Of a stretch of 64,000 bases of DNA, positions 13,847-24,720 are shown one piece after another. Position 1 is the first letter of the stretch. Each line of letters begins with the position of its first letter. The translations under genes were made by a program, and so were the position numbers. Under the pieces are notes generated by a model. That model ran no database searches, was not told the origin of the DNA, and was given only the letters and a program-made list of their open reading frames with translations. Source of the DNA: Zasmidium citrigriseum. Its lineage: Eukaryota; Ascomycota; Dothideomycetes; Mycosphaerellales; Mycosphaerellaceae. The stretch covers positions 372,001 through 436,000 of the forward strand of contig NHNW01000043.1 of assembly GCA_002786025.1 (NCBI GenBank), written 5' to 3'.

Positions 13847-13982
13847 GTATAAGTTCCTAACCCTAAGCTATAAATAAAAGTTTTCTCTAACTAGAGAAAA
13901 CTTTAATAATTTCTCTAGCTAGAGAAAACTTTTACTTTAAATAATACCTTCTTCTATCTCTAACTTTACTAACGTAACCTAG
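13847..13982 (+). other. Intron 3 of SNF2 relic 1, with inverted palindrome pair
   Basis: Likely donor GTATAAGT at 13847 (a RIP derivative of GTATGAGT is possible), branch ACTAAC at about 13969 and acceptor CCTAG ending at 13982. Two palindromes, TTTTCTCTAACTAGAGAAAA at 13881-13900 and TTTCTCTAGCTAGAGAAAAC at 13910-13929, lie only about 10 bases apart and form a strong potential hairpin. The donor is less certain than in the other introns. Confidence 0.6.
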
Positions 13983-15133
13983 ATCGTCTAGCTATATAGA
14001 CGCCTTCTCTATCCTCTACTACTATACTAAGGGCTACCTATAGGACCTTATACTTATATATCGTATAGGTACCCTTAACTACCTCGCTATAGTATCCGCG
14101 AAAGTCTAGGCTCTCGTTAAGATCTACTACGAGAAGATTATTATTAGTAAAGATAAGGTCTTATTCTAGGCTAACGAACTACTTATTATCCTCTATATAG
14201 AGATTATCCTTAGTCTCCTTAATATCGACTACGTTAGCGTCTATACTAGTAAGAGCCCTAGTAAGCGTCTCTACGCCTAGAATACCTTTAACTACGAGCC
14301 TAATATTATAGTATATATCGCCTCCTCTATAGCTTATACCGAGTTAGCTAACTACTAATATAGCTACTATATTTAAGTCTTTATCGAGCTAGTTTCTAGT
14401 ACTACTACTACGTAGTATATTAGCTATACCTAGCGTCTTAGTTAGTTATACGAGTAGGATATTATCTTCCTCTTTAGCGACGAGACGTATAACTAGGTAT
14501 CTATCGCTAGCTATATAAAGCGCTACTATACCCTTATCGCTAGTAGTCTTAAAGTTCCTAAAGACTTAAAGTAGAAGGCTCTCGCCTACCTTCCCGCTAA
14601 AGAGAAGATCGAGATAGACGAGAAGACTACTATAGAGCGTACCTAGGAGTCCTACGCTAATAAGGCTAGAAGGGTAATCCTACCTACTCTCGCTAATATA
14701 TATATTCGTAAGATATTTAGCTTTCGTATAAACTATTAGGCGTCTAATAGTAGTATAAAAGACTTTAGCGATAGTAAGGCCTAGTCTAAATCTAAGAAGC
14801 CTCGTATAAAGAACCTAGAGCTATACGAAGTCCTTAACTACCTTATACTTAGTAGCGAGGTCGCTTAGTCTATTATTACCTAAATCGATATATATGTACG
14901 AGGCGAGACTAAGAAGAAGGCTAATAAGACCGCTAGTCGCGAAGTAGATCCTATAGAAGTTAAGCTAGTTAAGGCTATCTCTATAACTTTATATAGTCTC
15001 TATCGAGTCGTACTACTAACTAACGTTAATATCGACGATTCCGTTAAGGCTACTATCTACTACTACGCTAAGGATACCCTTAATACCCTCTATAGCTCCG
15101 TTAAGATCGCTATATAGTTAGAGAACACCTAAG

Positions 15134-15260
15134 GTAAGCTATTTAATAAGCGAAATATTTCTCTAATTAGAAAAACCCTTTAACTTTAATTACGATTTTT
15201 CTAATTAGAGAAATATTCTTAATCGATCCTCTTCTATATAATATACTAACGTTTTCCTAG
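15134..15260 (+). other. Intron 4 of SNF2 relic 1, with perfect inverted palindrome pair
   Basis: Donor GTAAGC at 15134, branch TACTAAC at about 15244 and acceptor CCTAG ending at 15260. It holds TTTCTCTAATTAGAAAAA (15158-15175) and its exact reverse complement (15196-15213), with a few further bases pairing outside. The arrangement resembles the terminal inverted repeats of a very small element of about 65 bases. Confidence 0.8.
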
Positions 15261-16310
15261 TCCTTTTATAAGCTATTACCGTCCGCGCCCGTAGCGGCGG
15301 TTATATCGTCTATAGTATTAACTAGATAGAGCTTATCCTTAGAGGTCTAAACGTCTAAGAGTAATATAAATCCTAGACTAGTAGTAAAGCCCCTCCTCTC
15401 TCCTAGACTAATATTATTACTATCCTTACTATATAAGATACCGAAGAGCTTCGTAAGTAGATCTAAGCTAAGTAAGCCTAAGCTAAGTAGGCGGCTTAGA
15501 AGTAGACTAATATTAATACTCTTAGTAAAGCCGTACCTTCTACGTAGGCTAAGGATATTACTATACCCGCCGCCTAGGCTTCTAATAACCCCGATACTAT
15601 TATCGATATTAAGATAGCTAATAGAGGCTAGGGTTCTACTCCTTCCCCTATTACCGAATAGGGTACTAATAAGCCTACGTCTAAGAACGTAGAGGTACTA
15701 TTAATTAAGCCTCTCTTTATAGGTCCCCTTATAGCCGTTCTATACTATTAGTCTATATTTAAGCCTTTTAGTACTTAGCTACGACCTAGTTCCGAGTAAC
15801 TAGCTTAGAATAGCGCTCTCGTCTACCTAGCTACTATCTAGTCGTTAGAGGGTAATAGTACCTCTATAGATACCTAGCTACGTACTATATCCGAGGCCGA
15901 GACCCTAGGTGTCTCTTAGGTAGTCTAGCTAGAGGTTAGTAATAGTTCGACTATAGATAAGGTTAAGGAGGAAGCTAATTTAACTACGCTTAAACCTAAA
16001 CCTATCGATAGCGCTTATAGCTCTACTAACGCCTCTCTAGCGCTACCTCCTAGTAAGGAGGCGTTATCCTTATACGTTAGGAAGGCCTCTAGTAGTAGTA
16101 AGAATTAGAAGTATATATTCGAGTAGGCTACTAAGTCGATAGCTATATCCTCCTAGCCTACGTACTAGATAGGTAAGACGCCTAACTATACCTCTAATAG
16201 TACTAGCTAGGGGTTCGATAATATAGATATTAAGGGTAATAAGCTTAGCCCTACTTTAAAGCGATCTAAGTATCGTCGTTAGGATCGATATTAGGAAACG
16301 ACTTAAGACC

Positions 16311-16830
16311 TATTATTAATATATTCTTCTAGTTAGAAGAACGTTTATCTTATTAATTTAAAGCGAAGTTAGATACTATAGTAGGTTAGAATAGAAGAAA
16401 CGACTATAGTATTAAATCCTCCTTTTACGTCTTATACTATTAGTAAAACTATATAGTAGATAAGTTTACTACTAGTCGCCCTCTATTATACTAATAAGGC
16501 TATTCTATATTTATATATATAAAAACCTACTAGCGAAGGAACGATTCGCTATTATATAACGCTAAGAAGCGAACGTAGCTCTTTTATATATTATCGCGAA
16601 ACTATACTAGCGGCCCGCGCCGCTATCGTTACTACTATCGTCGCTATACTACTTATATTTTCTCGTAGCTACTTTCTCTTCTTCCTTCTTCTATACTCGA
16701 TAACGCTATTTAGGTACCTTCTCTTAGATATTATTATTCTTCTAATCTAAAGAAACTTTTACTATAGTCGCTTTTTTCTAGTTAGAGAAACCCTTTGTTT
16801 TTAACTAATTTAACTACTAATACCTTTTAG
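16311..16830 (+). promoter_or_regulatory. Intergenic region: palindromes, 37-bp repeat, TATA box
   Basis: Contains a palindrome at 16324-16341 just after the SNF2 relic; a 37-bp sequence at 16375-16411 that recurs exactly at 19711-19747 with a shared CCTCCTTTTAC downstream; and a TATA-like run at about 16512-16524. A CT-rich stretch (16676-16700) is followed by a palindrome pair at about 16747-16793. A branch/acceptor-like string (ACTAATACCTTTTAG) ends near 16830, which suggests a 5'-UTR or first intron carrying the palindromes. It is the probable promoter of paralog A. Confidence 0.5.
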
Positions 16831-17900
16831 CTACTAGAACCTCCTCGAGATATCTATATAAGCCGCTTACCTACTATTATAGCCTTTTAGCTATTATCTA
16901 TAAAGCGCCTACGCCTCGGTTAACTAGGCGATACTCTCTTCCTTCGTATTAATACTACTAAGGCGTAAAAGCGCTTTACTATCTACGATAAATAGGCTAC
17001 TAAGAAGCGTTAGAAGCTCGAGGACGCTACTATTACTAAGCGTACTAAGTCTAAGTCTAACTAGCGCCTACTATTCTAGGTATTTAGTATCTAGGTTATA
17101 GCCTTTAATACACCTATTACTATTACTAATATCCCTATAATCGCTAGCTATCTTAACCTTACTAACGTTAGCTAGCTTACGCTTCTTTAGGAGTACCTTC
17201 GAGAGCCCTTAGAGGACTTCTATACTATAAAGAGGGTTCGTTTATACTCCTATCTAGCGCTATATATAATTACTAACCTTCTTAAATTAGGATTTATATA
17301 ACGTTCCTTAGTACTACGACGAGAACCTTAAAGATACGCTCGATATTAATCTTAGTACTCTTCTCTAGTATCTAACTAGCGATTATCCCTCTAGTATTAG
17401 CTAGTCCTTACTACCCCTTATTACCTAGGATAATCTCTCGGGCTACGAGAATATAAATCTACTCTTCGCTCTATATCCTTATACTACCTATAAGAGTCGT
17501 AAGTACTTCTACTTTACGCGATTTATTATAGACTACCTATATACTATCTACCTAACTAAAGTCCTAGCGGACTTCGCTTCTATAGGCTTTAAAGCGATCT
17601 TCCTAGGACGCTATAAGACTAAAACTAAGGACTAGGGACTATTAGTATATAAGGTTAGATAGGTCCTAAGTAGTAGGTACGAGCCTAAAGATATCTATTA
17701 TATATAGGCTCTCTAGAAGGCGTTCGAAGTCTATATCGCTAGCGGCCCTTAGTTACTACGTTTAGTTAGCGAATCGCTTACTATCCTAGAGTTAGACTAC
17801 GCTAATATTAAGCTCCTACTCTTTACCCTCTAACTACTTCTCCTTCTAGCCTTACTATAGAGCGTTAGGGCGCTATAATAGTAAACGGCGTAGGTATAGC
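16831..17900 (+). pseudogene. YLNLTN-family relic, paralog A
   Basis: The first of four tandem paralogs. Reading through stops, it has a Lys/Thr-rich N-terminal part (about 16965-17060), a FSIQV motif, the family block IIASYLNLTNVSQLTLLQ (17137-17190) followed by LEDFY, and a second family block RKYFYFTRFI (17497-17526). The tail is Leu-rich. The original length would be roughly 330-360 residues, with no recognised domain, signal peptide or membrane segment. The two blocks recur in the same order in B, C and D, which supports the strand and common descent. A member of the palindrome family follows at about 17986-18003, at the 3' end. Function unknown. Confidence 0.65.
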
Positions 17901-18500
17901 CGCGAAACCGAGTAGAGCGTAGAGCTATATCTAGAAAAGTCTTATAATAGCTACCTTAATTATAGTAAGTTACTAGTAGAAAGTGTTTTCTAACTAGAGG
18001 AAATTTCTTCTTATAGTTATTAATATAATACTAAATATTAAACTCTCTATTTACCTTATATATAGCTCTTTTATTACTCTTATCTATTATATTACCTTTA
18101 CCGCTTAGTATATATCGTCTATAGTTTTTACTATCTTTAGATAATATTAGTATTTATTAATAAGTAGAAAGTATCGTATCTAGAGTTATAATTATATACT
18201 TATTTTACTATTATCGTTATATACGATTATATAAAAGCGTCGTAGATAGGCTATTCTATTACTACTCGCTACGCGTCTACTAGACTATAAATACTTCTTC
18301 TCTTCTACTTCTACTTCTTCTTCCTTCTATACTCGATAAACTCCTCTTCGCTACTCTACTTTAATCTTAAATACTACTAATTCTTCTAACTAGAAAAAAG
18401 GTTCGCTAAACTATTAATCTTCTAATTAGAGAAATACTTTATAAATTAGCTACTTTCTCTAATTAGAAAACCCTTTCTTATCTACTATCTCGATTAACTA
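17901..18500 (+). promoter_or_regulatory. Intergenic region and probable promoter of paralog B
   Basis: A single palindrome (about 17986-18003) sits just past paralog A. TATA-like ATTATATAAAAGCG occurs at 18226-18239, then a CT-rich tract (18296-18335), then three palindromes at about 18382-18396, 18419-18436 and 18452-18470. The string TAACTAACTAATATTTCGTAG near 18498-18518 looks like branch plus acceptor, so the palindromes probably lie in a leader intron. Confidence 0.5.
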
Positions 18501-19650
18501 ACTAATATTTCGTAGTCTACTATATACTCCCTTCGTACCTCCTATAATCTACCTATTACCTATATAGCGCCCTCTCTAACTAGCTCTCTAGCTACTAAGC
18601 GCTAGCGTCTTAGTAACCCTAGCGAGTTTCTTACCCTCGATATCTCTACTATAAACGCTAATTAGTATACTACTATCTACGGTATCTAGACTTAGGATAA
18701 GAAGCTAGAGCTTATTAAGAACGCTATTAATAATAATAGTAGTACTAACGACCCTATCGACGAAGAGGAACTACCTTACTAGGAGTATAGTATCTAAGTC
18801 CTTAATATTACTAACTATAGTATTACTTCGCGTAATATTCCTAAGATCGCTAGTTACCTTAACCTTACTAATACCTACTAGCTTACTAAGTTATAGACGA
18901 TTATTATAGATCTACTCGAGGACTTCTACCTCGCTAAGTAGGTATAGTATCTACTATTTCTACTAGATAATTACGTCTAACTAATATAGTAATAGGGCTA
19001 CTTCTATAAACTAGCCTTCTATAAGAGTTAGATTCGCCTAAACCTCGATATTAACTTAAGGCTACTCCTTAACCTCCTTACCTATAATCTACTAAAGGGC
19101 GCTAATAGACTCGAGCCTAATAAGATCTAGAGATACTATATCGAGCGCGACGTTAATATTAATAGCTAGGCCTATACTAAACTAGGCTAGCTTAAGTACT
19201 ACTACTTTACTCGCTTCGTCTTCTACTACCTTTAGCTACTCTTATCTAATACTCTTAATAACGACTTCTAGACTATTAGTATCTCTAAGATCCTAACTAG
19301 TACGTACTCTATTAATACCTCTAGCTAGGGTACCCTTCGCTATAACGTAATAGAGGTATAAAAGGAGTATAAAGTAGAGGATATTACTCGTATCTACTTT
19401 ATATAGGCCGCCTTTAACGTATACGTATAGGAGAGTAACGTCTAGGGCGCTAATAGTCGCCTCGTCGTCCCTAAGATTACTACTAGAGATATTAAACTCC
19501 TACTCTTCTCTCTTCGTCTAGGAAATCCTCTAGCTAGACTATAGAGCGTAGATATTACTACTATCGAGAAGATCCGTAACTATAAGGCGGAGAAGATATA
19601 AGCTACTAAGAACGTCTATAACGAGTAGGCGATAGTAATATTTATATACT
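18500..19650 (+). pseudogene. YLNLTN-family relic, paralog B
   Basis: The best-preserved member of the tandem family. The + read-through frame gives an N-terminal half ending in EYSIQVLNITNYSI, the block IASYLNLTNTYQLTKLQ (about 18847-18897) followed by LLEDFY, a central Leu/Asn/Ile-rich region, and the second block LKYYYFTRFVFYYL (about 19190-19231). A C-terminal part ends in IKLLLFSLRLGNPL. Predicted original length is about 370 residues. A palindrome follows immediately at about 19661-19679. The resemblance to the N-terminal part of SNF2 relic 1 (VASYLNLINTQQLEVL) suggests a domain shared between the two kinds of protein. Function unknown. Confidence 0.65.
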
Positions 19651-20160
19651 ACTAGTATATTCTTCTAACTAGAAGAACTTTTATATTATAAGATATAGGT
19701 ATAGCTACCTACTATAGTAGGTTAGAATAGAAGAAACGACTATAGTACTAGTAAACGTCCCTCCTTTTACTCTCTTACCTACTTTATAGTATAAAATCTA
19801 CCCTACTACTACTATTAGTACTATAACTTTAATATCGAGTACTAATACTACTATACTCTCTACCTAATATTGTCTCTTAGTATTAAATAGTATAGGGTAT
19901 CGAAAGCCGCTAATATAATTATATAAAAGTAATACGCCTAGCCTAGTCCGTTAGTAGCGCCTACGCGTTATAGCTATATATAATTATCCTTTCTTCGAAG
20001 TCCTTCCTTCTTCCTCTACTTTACTATAATACTACGTATTCGAGCTTTAAGAAGTTACCTAATTCCCTACTTTTACTAACTAGAAGAATACTTTAGTTCT
20101 ATATTTCTTCTAGTTAGAAAAATATCCTATCCTAATATAGTATTCGCTAATACTCTAAAT
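19651..20160 (+). promoter_or_regulatory. Intergenic region and probable promoter of paralog C
   Basis: Starts with a palindrome (19661-19679), then the second copy of the 37-bp repeat (19711-19747), TATA-like TTATATAAAAG near 19919, a CT-rich tract (19990-20015), and a palindrome pair at about 20080-20095 and 20104-20122. A branch-like GCTAAT with a downstream TAG near 20146-20166 suggests a leader intron. Confidence 0.5.
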
Positions 20161-21410
20161 AGATAGTATAACCTCGCTATCTCTTACCTCTTCTACTATA
20201 TATACTTATAATACTACCTTTACCTAGACCTCTTCTTAAGTCCCTATAGCCTAAGATCCGCCTTAATATACTAACGTAGAAAGTAAAGGCGACGCTTACT
20301 ATCCGCGGCTTATAGCTCGATACTAAGTATCTAGGCCTTATCGAGAAAGCTATTAATAAGAGCTTCGAAGGTATAGACGACTATAGCCCGCCTCCGCTCT
20401 AGGAATATAGTATATAGATTCTCTCCCCTACTCTAGGTCTAATTATAATAGATCGTCTACCCGCTATCGCTAGCTACCTTAACCTAACTAATATTAGTTA
20501 GCTATCCCTACTCTAGAACCTTATCCGCTATCTACTCTAGTAATTCTATAATCTACGTAGCGTAAGACTATCCTAGTTCGTTTATATTAAGTACTCGCTA
20601 ACTTTCGTCCTAACTAGTCTTAATTCTACGATACTATCTACTACTCTACTAATACTAGTAATAACCTCGATATTAACCTTAAGATCCTTCTCTACTACTT
20701 ACGTAGTAGTACTATTAAGGAGAGAGCCGCGCGTAACTATAAATCTAATCTAAAGTAGTTATAGGATACTAAGGGTAGTATTTATAAGTACTACTACTTT
20801 ACCTCGTTCGTCTATAAGTACTATAATATCCTAGATAGGACGAGTCTTATATATACGTTCCCTAAGGGGTTAGGTATTTATAAGGTTCTTAGTAGTAACT
20901 ATAATATTAATATACTAAACTAGGGTAACTTCGTATATAACGAGTCCTATAAGCTTCTAGGAATTATCGCTAAGGATATATCTCGTATCTAGTATCTTTA
21001 GAAGGTATTTAATATATACCTCTCTATTATCGAAGGTAGTAAGTCTAACTAAGATAATAAATTCGTCCTACCTAAGCTCCCTAGTAGTCCTATCGAGCTA
21101 CCTCTTTTCGCTTTATAGCTACCTACTATAGGCGCTATAGTCTAGGGCGCCTAAGCGCTAGTAGTAGCCCTTACCTTATAGCTACCTATCTTAAGCGATA
21201 GGGTCTTAGGCGCCTAGAAGCTAGTACTTATTAATAGGTAGTAGGTAACGATACTTATAGTATTAGCTAGTCGTATATAGCGTCTTAGCTTAGAAGCTAA
21301 CGCTCTACTCTATTAATAGATACTATAGTCTAGATCCGACGCGTAAGACTAGCTATACGCTATTATTAAAGAATATATAAAATAGGGCGGACTATATACT
21401 ATAGGTTTTC
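20160..21410 (+). pseudogene. YLNLTN-family relic, paralog C
   Basis: The + read-through frame shows EYSIQI, the block AIASYLNLTNISQLSLLQ (about 20464-20518) and the second block YKYYYFTSFVYKYY (about 20784-20825). The C-terminus is longer than in A and B and is rich in Leu, Val, Gln and Ala (about 21090-21300). The spacing between the first and second blocks is similar to the other copies. There are many TAG/TAA stops and no recognised domain. Two palindromes follow at about 21443-21458 and 21485-21501, again marking the 3' end. Frame continuity is less good between 20560 and 20760, where a small intron or indel is possible. Confidence 0.6.
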
Positions 21411-21960
21411 TAATAGTAGTACGATAGGAGTATAGAGAGTAGACCTTTCTTCTAGTTAGAAGATATTATTACCCTTTACTATTTATTTCTCTAACTAGAA
21501 GAAACTTTCTTACGAGCGGTTAAGCTATCCTAGTTCTTTTCCTTACTAGACTATTAATATTTTCCTATAGATAGCTACCTATATAATATTATATTACTAT
21601 AATACTTTATATAGTATAGCCTTATATATATAAGCTTCTACTCTCTACGACGTCTACTCTTCCTATCCTAATAGCCTAGGCTACCTAATAGTACTCGTAA
21701 ATATATATATAAGTATATACTTTATATATAAAGATAGTTAATATAGTCTCGCGTCTCCCTTAAATCCTTTTATATAATATTCCTCCCTTACGCGGCCTAT
21801 TCTACTTATAGTCGCTATAGTATAAGTATTTTCGCTTCGCTCGCTTCCTTCCTTTCCTCTTCTACTCGCTTAATAATACTACTAACTTTAATAGCTACCC
21901 TTTTACCCTTTCGCCGATTATTCTAACTAGAAAAATATTCTTAGTTATCTTTAACTTTCT
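21411..21960 (+). promoter_or_regulatory. Intergenic region and probable promoter of paralog D
   Basis: A palindrome pair at about 21443-21501 is followed by TATA-rich DNA (21700-21780, with TATATAA near 21771), a CT-rich tract (21837-21862) and a palindrome at about 21922-21937. An acceptor-like TTTAACTTTCTTATATTTAG ends near 21969. The layout is the same as upstream of paralogs B and C. Confidence 0.45.
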
Positions 21961-21964
21961 TATA

Positions 21965-23240
21965 TTTAGTCTAGGTCTCTATTCTAGGTTTATAATACTA
22001 TACTTTATATTAGGCCTAAATCGACTACTATAGCTACCTCTCTATCGTTAGCGTATACTCGATTTAGCGAGTCTAGTCCCTTTCTCGTTTTAGTATTTAA
22101 TAGCTAGGTTACTACCTAGCGTATACGTATATATAAATACTAGACCGCTAATAAGCTACTTTAATCCGAGGCTAAGGCGCTTTAGAAGCGCTATAACTAG
22201 GAAGTACCTCTACTCTAGCGCTTTAGTATTTAAGTCCTCTTACTAGGTATTAATAGGGTATTAGTATATAAAAACCCTCTAAGTATAGTCTATAGTATCG
22301 CCTAGCTTACTAAGGAGTATATTCTACTACTAGCTAGATACCTTAACCTTACTAACGTTACCTAACTTACCTTCTTATAGGAGGCTATTAAGAGTCTACT
22401 AGAGGACTTCTACGTAGATAGATAGGTATATAATAGCGAAGATAAATATCCTTAAGCTATACTTATATTAACTTTAATTATAGAATAACTTTAGAAGCGG
22501 CTAGTTCTATAAGAATAACCTAGGAGAGTCTAAGGATATTAAGCTCGACGAGTTTATATAGTACGTAATTATAGAGAAGATAGATAAGGACCTTATCTCT
22601 ACTCCTATTACCTAGCGTAATCTTAGTAGAAAGGTTATTAGCTATAAGTACTTTACGTCCTAGCTATAGGAGCGTAAGTACTTCTACTTTAGCTACTTTA
22701 TACTTAGATACTATAAGGCTCTTATTCGCTCTCCTATAGCTATTAAGACTATTAGTATCCCTAAGATCCTATAAGGAGAATACTATATCTTCGACGCCCT
22801 AAACTAGGGCTAACTCTACTACGATTTTAGATAAGTATAGGACTACTACGAGATAGAGGATATCTACTAAATATAGGCCTTATAGAAGGCGTTCGATATT
22901 ACTAGGGCGTCGAAGGGTTATATCGTAGGTATCGATAAGGGTACTAGCTTTATAATAGAGGATCTTCTATTATAAGATATCGAGTTACTACTTTTCTATA
23001 TAGCCCTTAGTTAGACTATAGTAACTATATAGTAGCTACGTCTAACGTAAGCGTTATTTTATATACCTAAGACCTATTAACCGACTACTACTATATACTT
23101 ACGACCTATAGACGAAACGGAAGAACTAATTTACTAATCTAGTACCCCCTAGATAGCGAGATATATACGTTATAGTTAGTAGCTACTAATAAGGCGATAT
23201 TATAGTACTATTACTACTAGTAGTACTATAGAATATCTTA
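21965..23240 (+). pseudogene. YLNLTN-family relic, paralog D
   Basis: The fourth tandem copy: RFSIQV (about 22210-22228), block LARYLNLTNVTQLTFLQ (about 22330-22380) followed by LLEDFY, and second block RKYFYFSYFILRYY (about 22673-22714). The tail contains TIVTIQQLRLTQALFYIPK-like sequence near 23013-23070. The same two blocks in the same order and at similar spacing define the family. A palindrome-bearing unit (next feature) begins immediately downstream. Nothing in the sequence identifies the biochemical role. Confidence 0.6.
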
Positions 23241-23244
23241 CTTC

Positions 23245-24720
23245 TAAGCGTTCTTCGGGTTAGAAGAACTAAACCTATAAGAACTAAAAGTTCTAATTAG
23301 AAGAATATTTCTATTACTTCCTTAATTATCTACCCTTCTTTACCTTATACTATATATCTCTTAATAAATATAATATAGTTAACCTTACTAAGAAGGCCTC
23401 TAAGACTATATCTAGTATAAAGAAGAACGTCTTTAGTATATTTAGCTATAGACTAAAGAAGGAGGCGAAGTAGAATAGCGATAAGAATAACGACCGCTTT
23501 AGTAGCGCTAAAGCTTAGAAGGAGAGGGATACTATTAAGAAAGGCGACGATAAGGAGAAGGCTATAGAATAGGAAGCCCTTTCTAAGCGTTCTTTAAGTT
23601 AGAAGAACTAAATATTTAAGAACTAAAAGTTCTAATTAGAAGAATATTTCTATTACTTCCTTAATTATCTATCCTTCTCTACCTTATACTATATACCTCT
23701 TATTAAATATAATATAGTTAACCTTACTAAGGAGGCCTCTAAGACTATATCTAGTATAAAGGAGAACGTCTTTAGTATATTTAGTAGTAGACTAAAGAAG
23801 GAGGCGAAGTATTATAACGATAAGTATAACGATAGCTTTAGTAGTACTAAAGCTTAGGAAGAGAAGGAGGCTACTAAGAAGGGCGATAATAAGGAGAATA
23901 ACGATCGCTCTAGTAGCGCTAAAGCTTAGAAGAAGAAGAAGGCTACTAAGAAGGGCGAGGATAAGGAAGACGAGGATAATAATAGCTTTAGTAGCGCTAA
24001 AGCTTAGGAGGAGAAGGAGGCTACTAAGAAGGGCGACGATAAGGAGGATAACGACTACTTTAGTAGCGCTAAAGCTTAGAAAGAGAAGAAGGCTACTAAG
24101 AAAGGCGATAATAAGAAGGATAATAATCGCTCTAATAGCGCTAAAGCTTAGAAGAAGAAGAAGGCTACTAAGAAAGGTAAGGATAAGGAGGATAAGGATA
24201 ATAATAGCTTTAGTAGCGCTAAAGCTTAGAAGGAGAAGGAGGCCGCTAAGAAGAGTAATAATAAGGAGAGCGAGAATAAGGAGGGCGAGGATAAAGAGAG
24301 AGAGATTAGGAGAGTAAGAATAAGGAGGTAGAGATAAGGAGGGCGAGAATAAAGAGGGTAATAATAAGGAGAAAGCTAAGGAGGAAGCTACTTTAACCTA
24401 TTCTTTAGGTTAGAAGAACTAAATATATAAGAACTAAAAGTTCTAATTAGAAGAATATTTCTATTACTTCCTTAGTTATCTACCCTTCTTTACTTTATAC
24501 TATATATCTCTTAGAGAATATAATATAGTTAACCTTACTAAGAAGGCGTCTAAGACCGTATCTACTATAAAGAAGAATATTATTAGTATATTTAGTAGTA
24601 GACTAAAGAAGTAGGTAAAGTAGTATAACGACGAGAATAACGACTATTCTAATAGCGCTAAAGCTTAGAAGGAGAAGGAGGCTACTAAGAAGAGCGATAA
24701 TAAAGAGAAGGCTAAGTATA
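23245..24720 (+). repeat. Triplicated unit with Lys/Glu-rich coding minisatellite
   Basis: A unit starting with TTAGAAGAACTAAA, then the palindrome AGTTCTAATTAGAAGAAT, then a conserved frame reading KASKTISSIKKNVFS, occurs three times (from about 23255, 23600 and 24410). Between the second and third starts lies a tandem array of about seven 60-75 bp repeats whose frame reads SSAKAxKEKEATKKGDDKED with variations, all in multiples of three. It would encode a highly charged Lys/Glu/Asp-rich repetitive protein. The + frame is open apart from TAG codons at former Trp/Gln positions. The palindrome at each unit start suggests that intron or leader sequence was duplicated along with the exon. Confidence 0.75.

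Larger units (their letters stand above)
10100..16310 (+). pseudogene. SNF2-family ATPase/helicase relic 1
   Basis: Five exon-like segments on + carry SNF2 helicase motifs. Motif I reads ILSDGISLSKTITT (12093-12134, from GLGKT). Motif II reads AIVDKAYYIKN (about 13112-13144, from DEAH). Motif III reads LLTTILAKN (13197-13224). Motif VI reads YTQRLSQL (about 14425-14450, from the R..GQ motif). The family uses ATP hydrolysis to translocate on DNA in the nucleus. Introns at about 10747, 12193, 13847 and 15134 restore the frame between segments, which strongly supports the strand. The N-terminal part has a Ser/Gly-rich tract (10260-10440) and a YLNLIN motif (about 10659-10676) shared with the downstream tandem family. 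The C-terminus is Gln/Ala/Lys-rich (about 15445-15540). Dozens of TAG/TAA codons make it non-functional. Subfamily unassigned. Confidence 0.85.
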
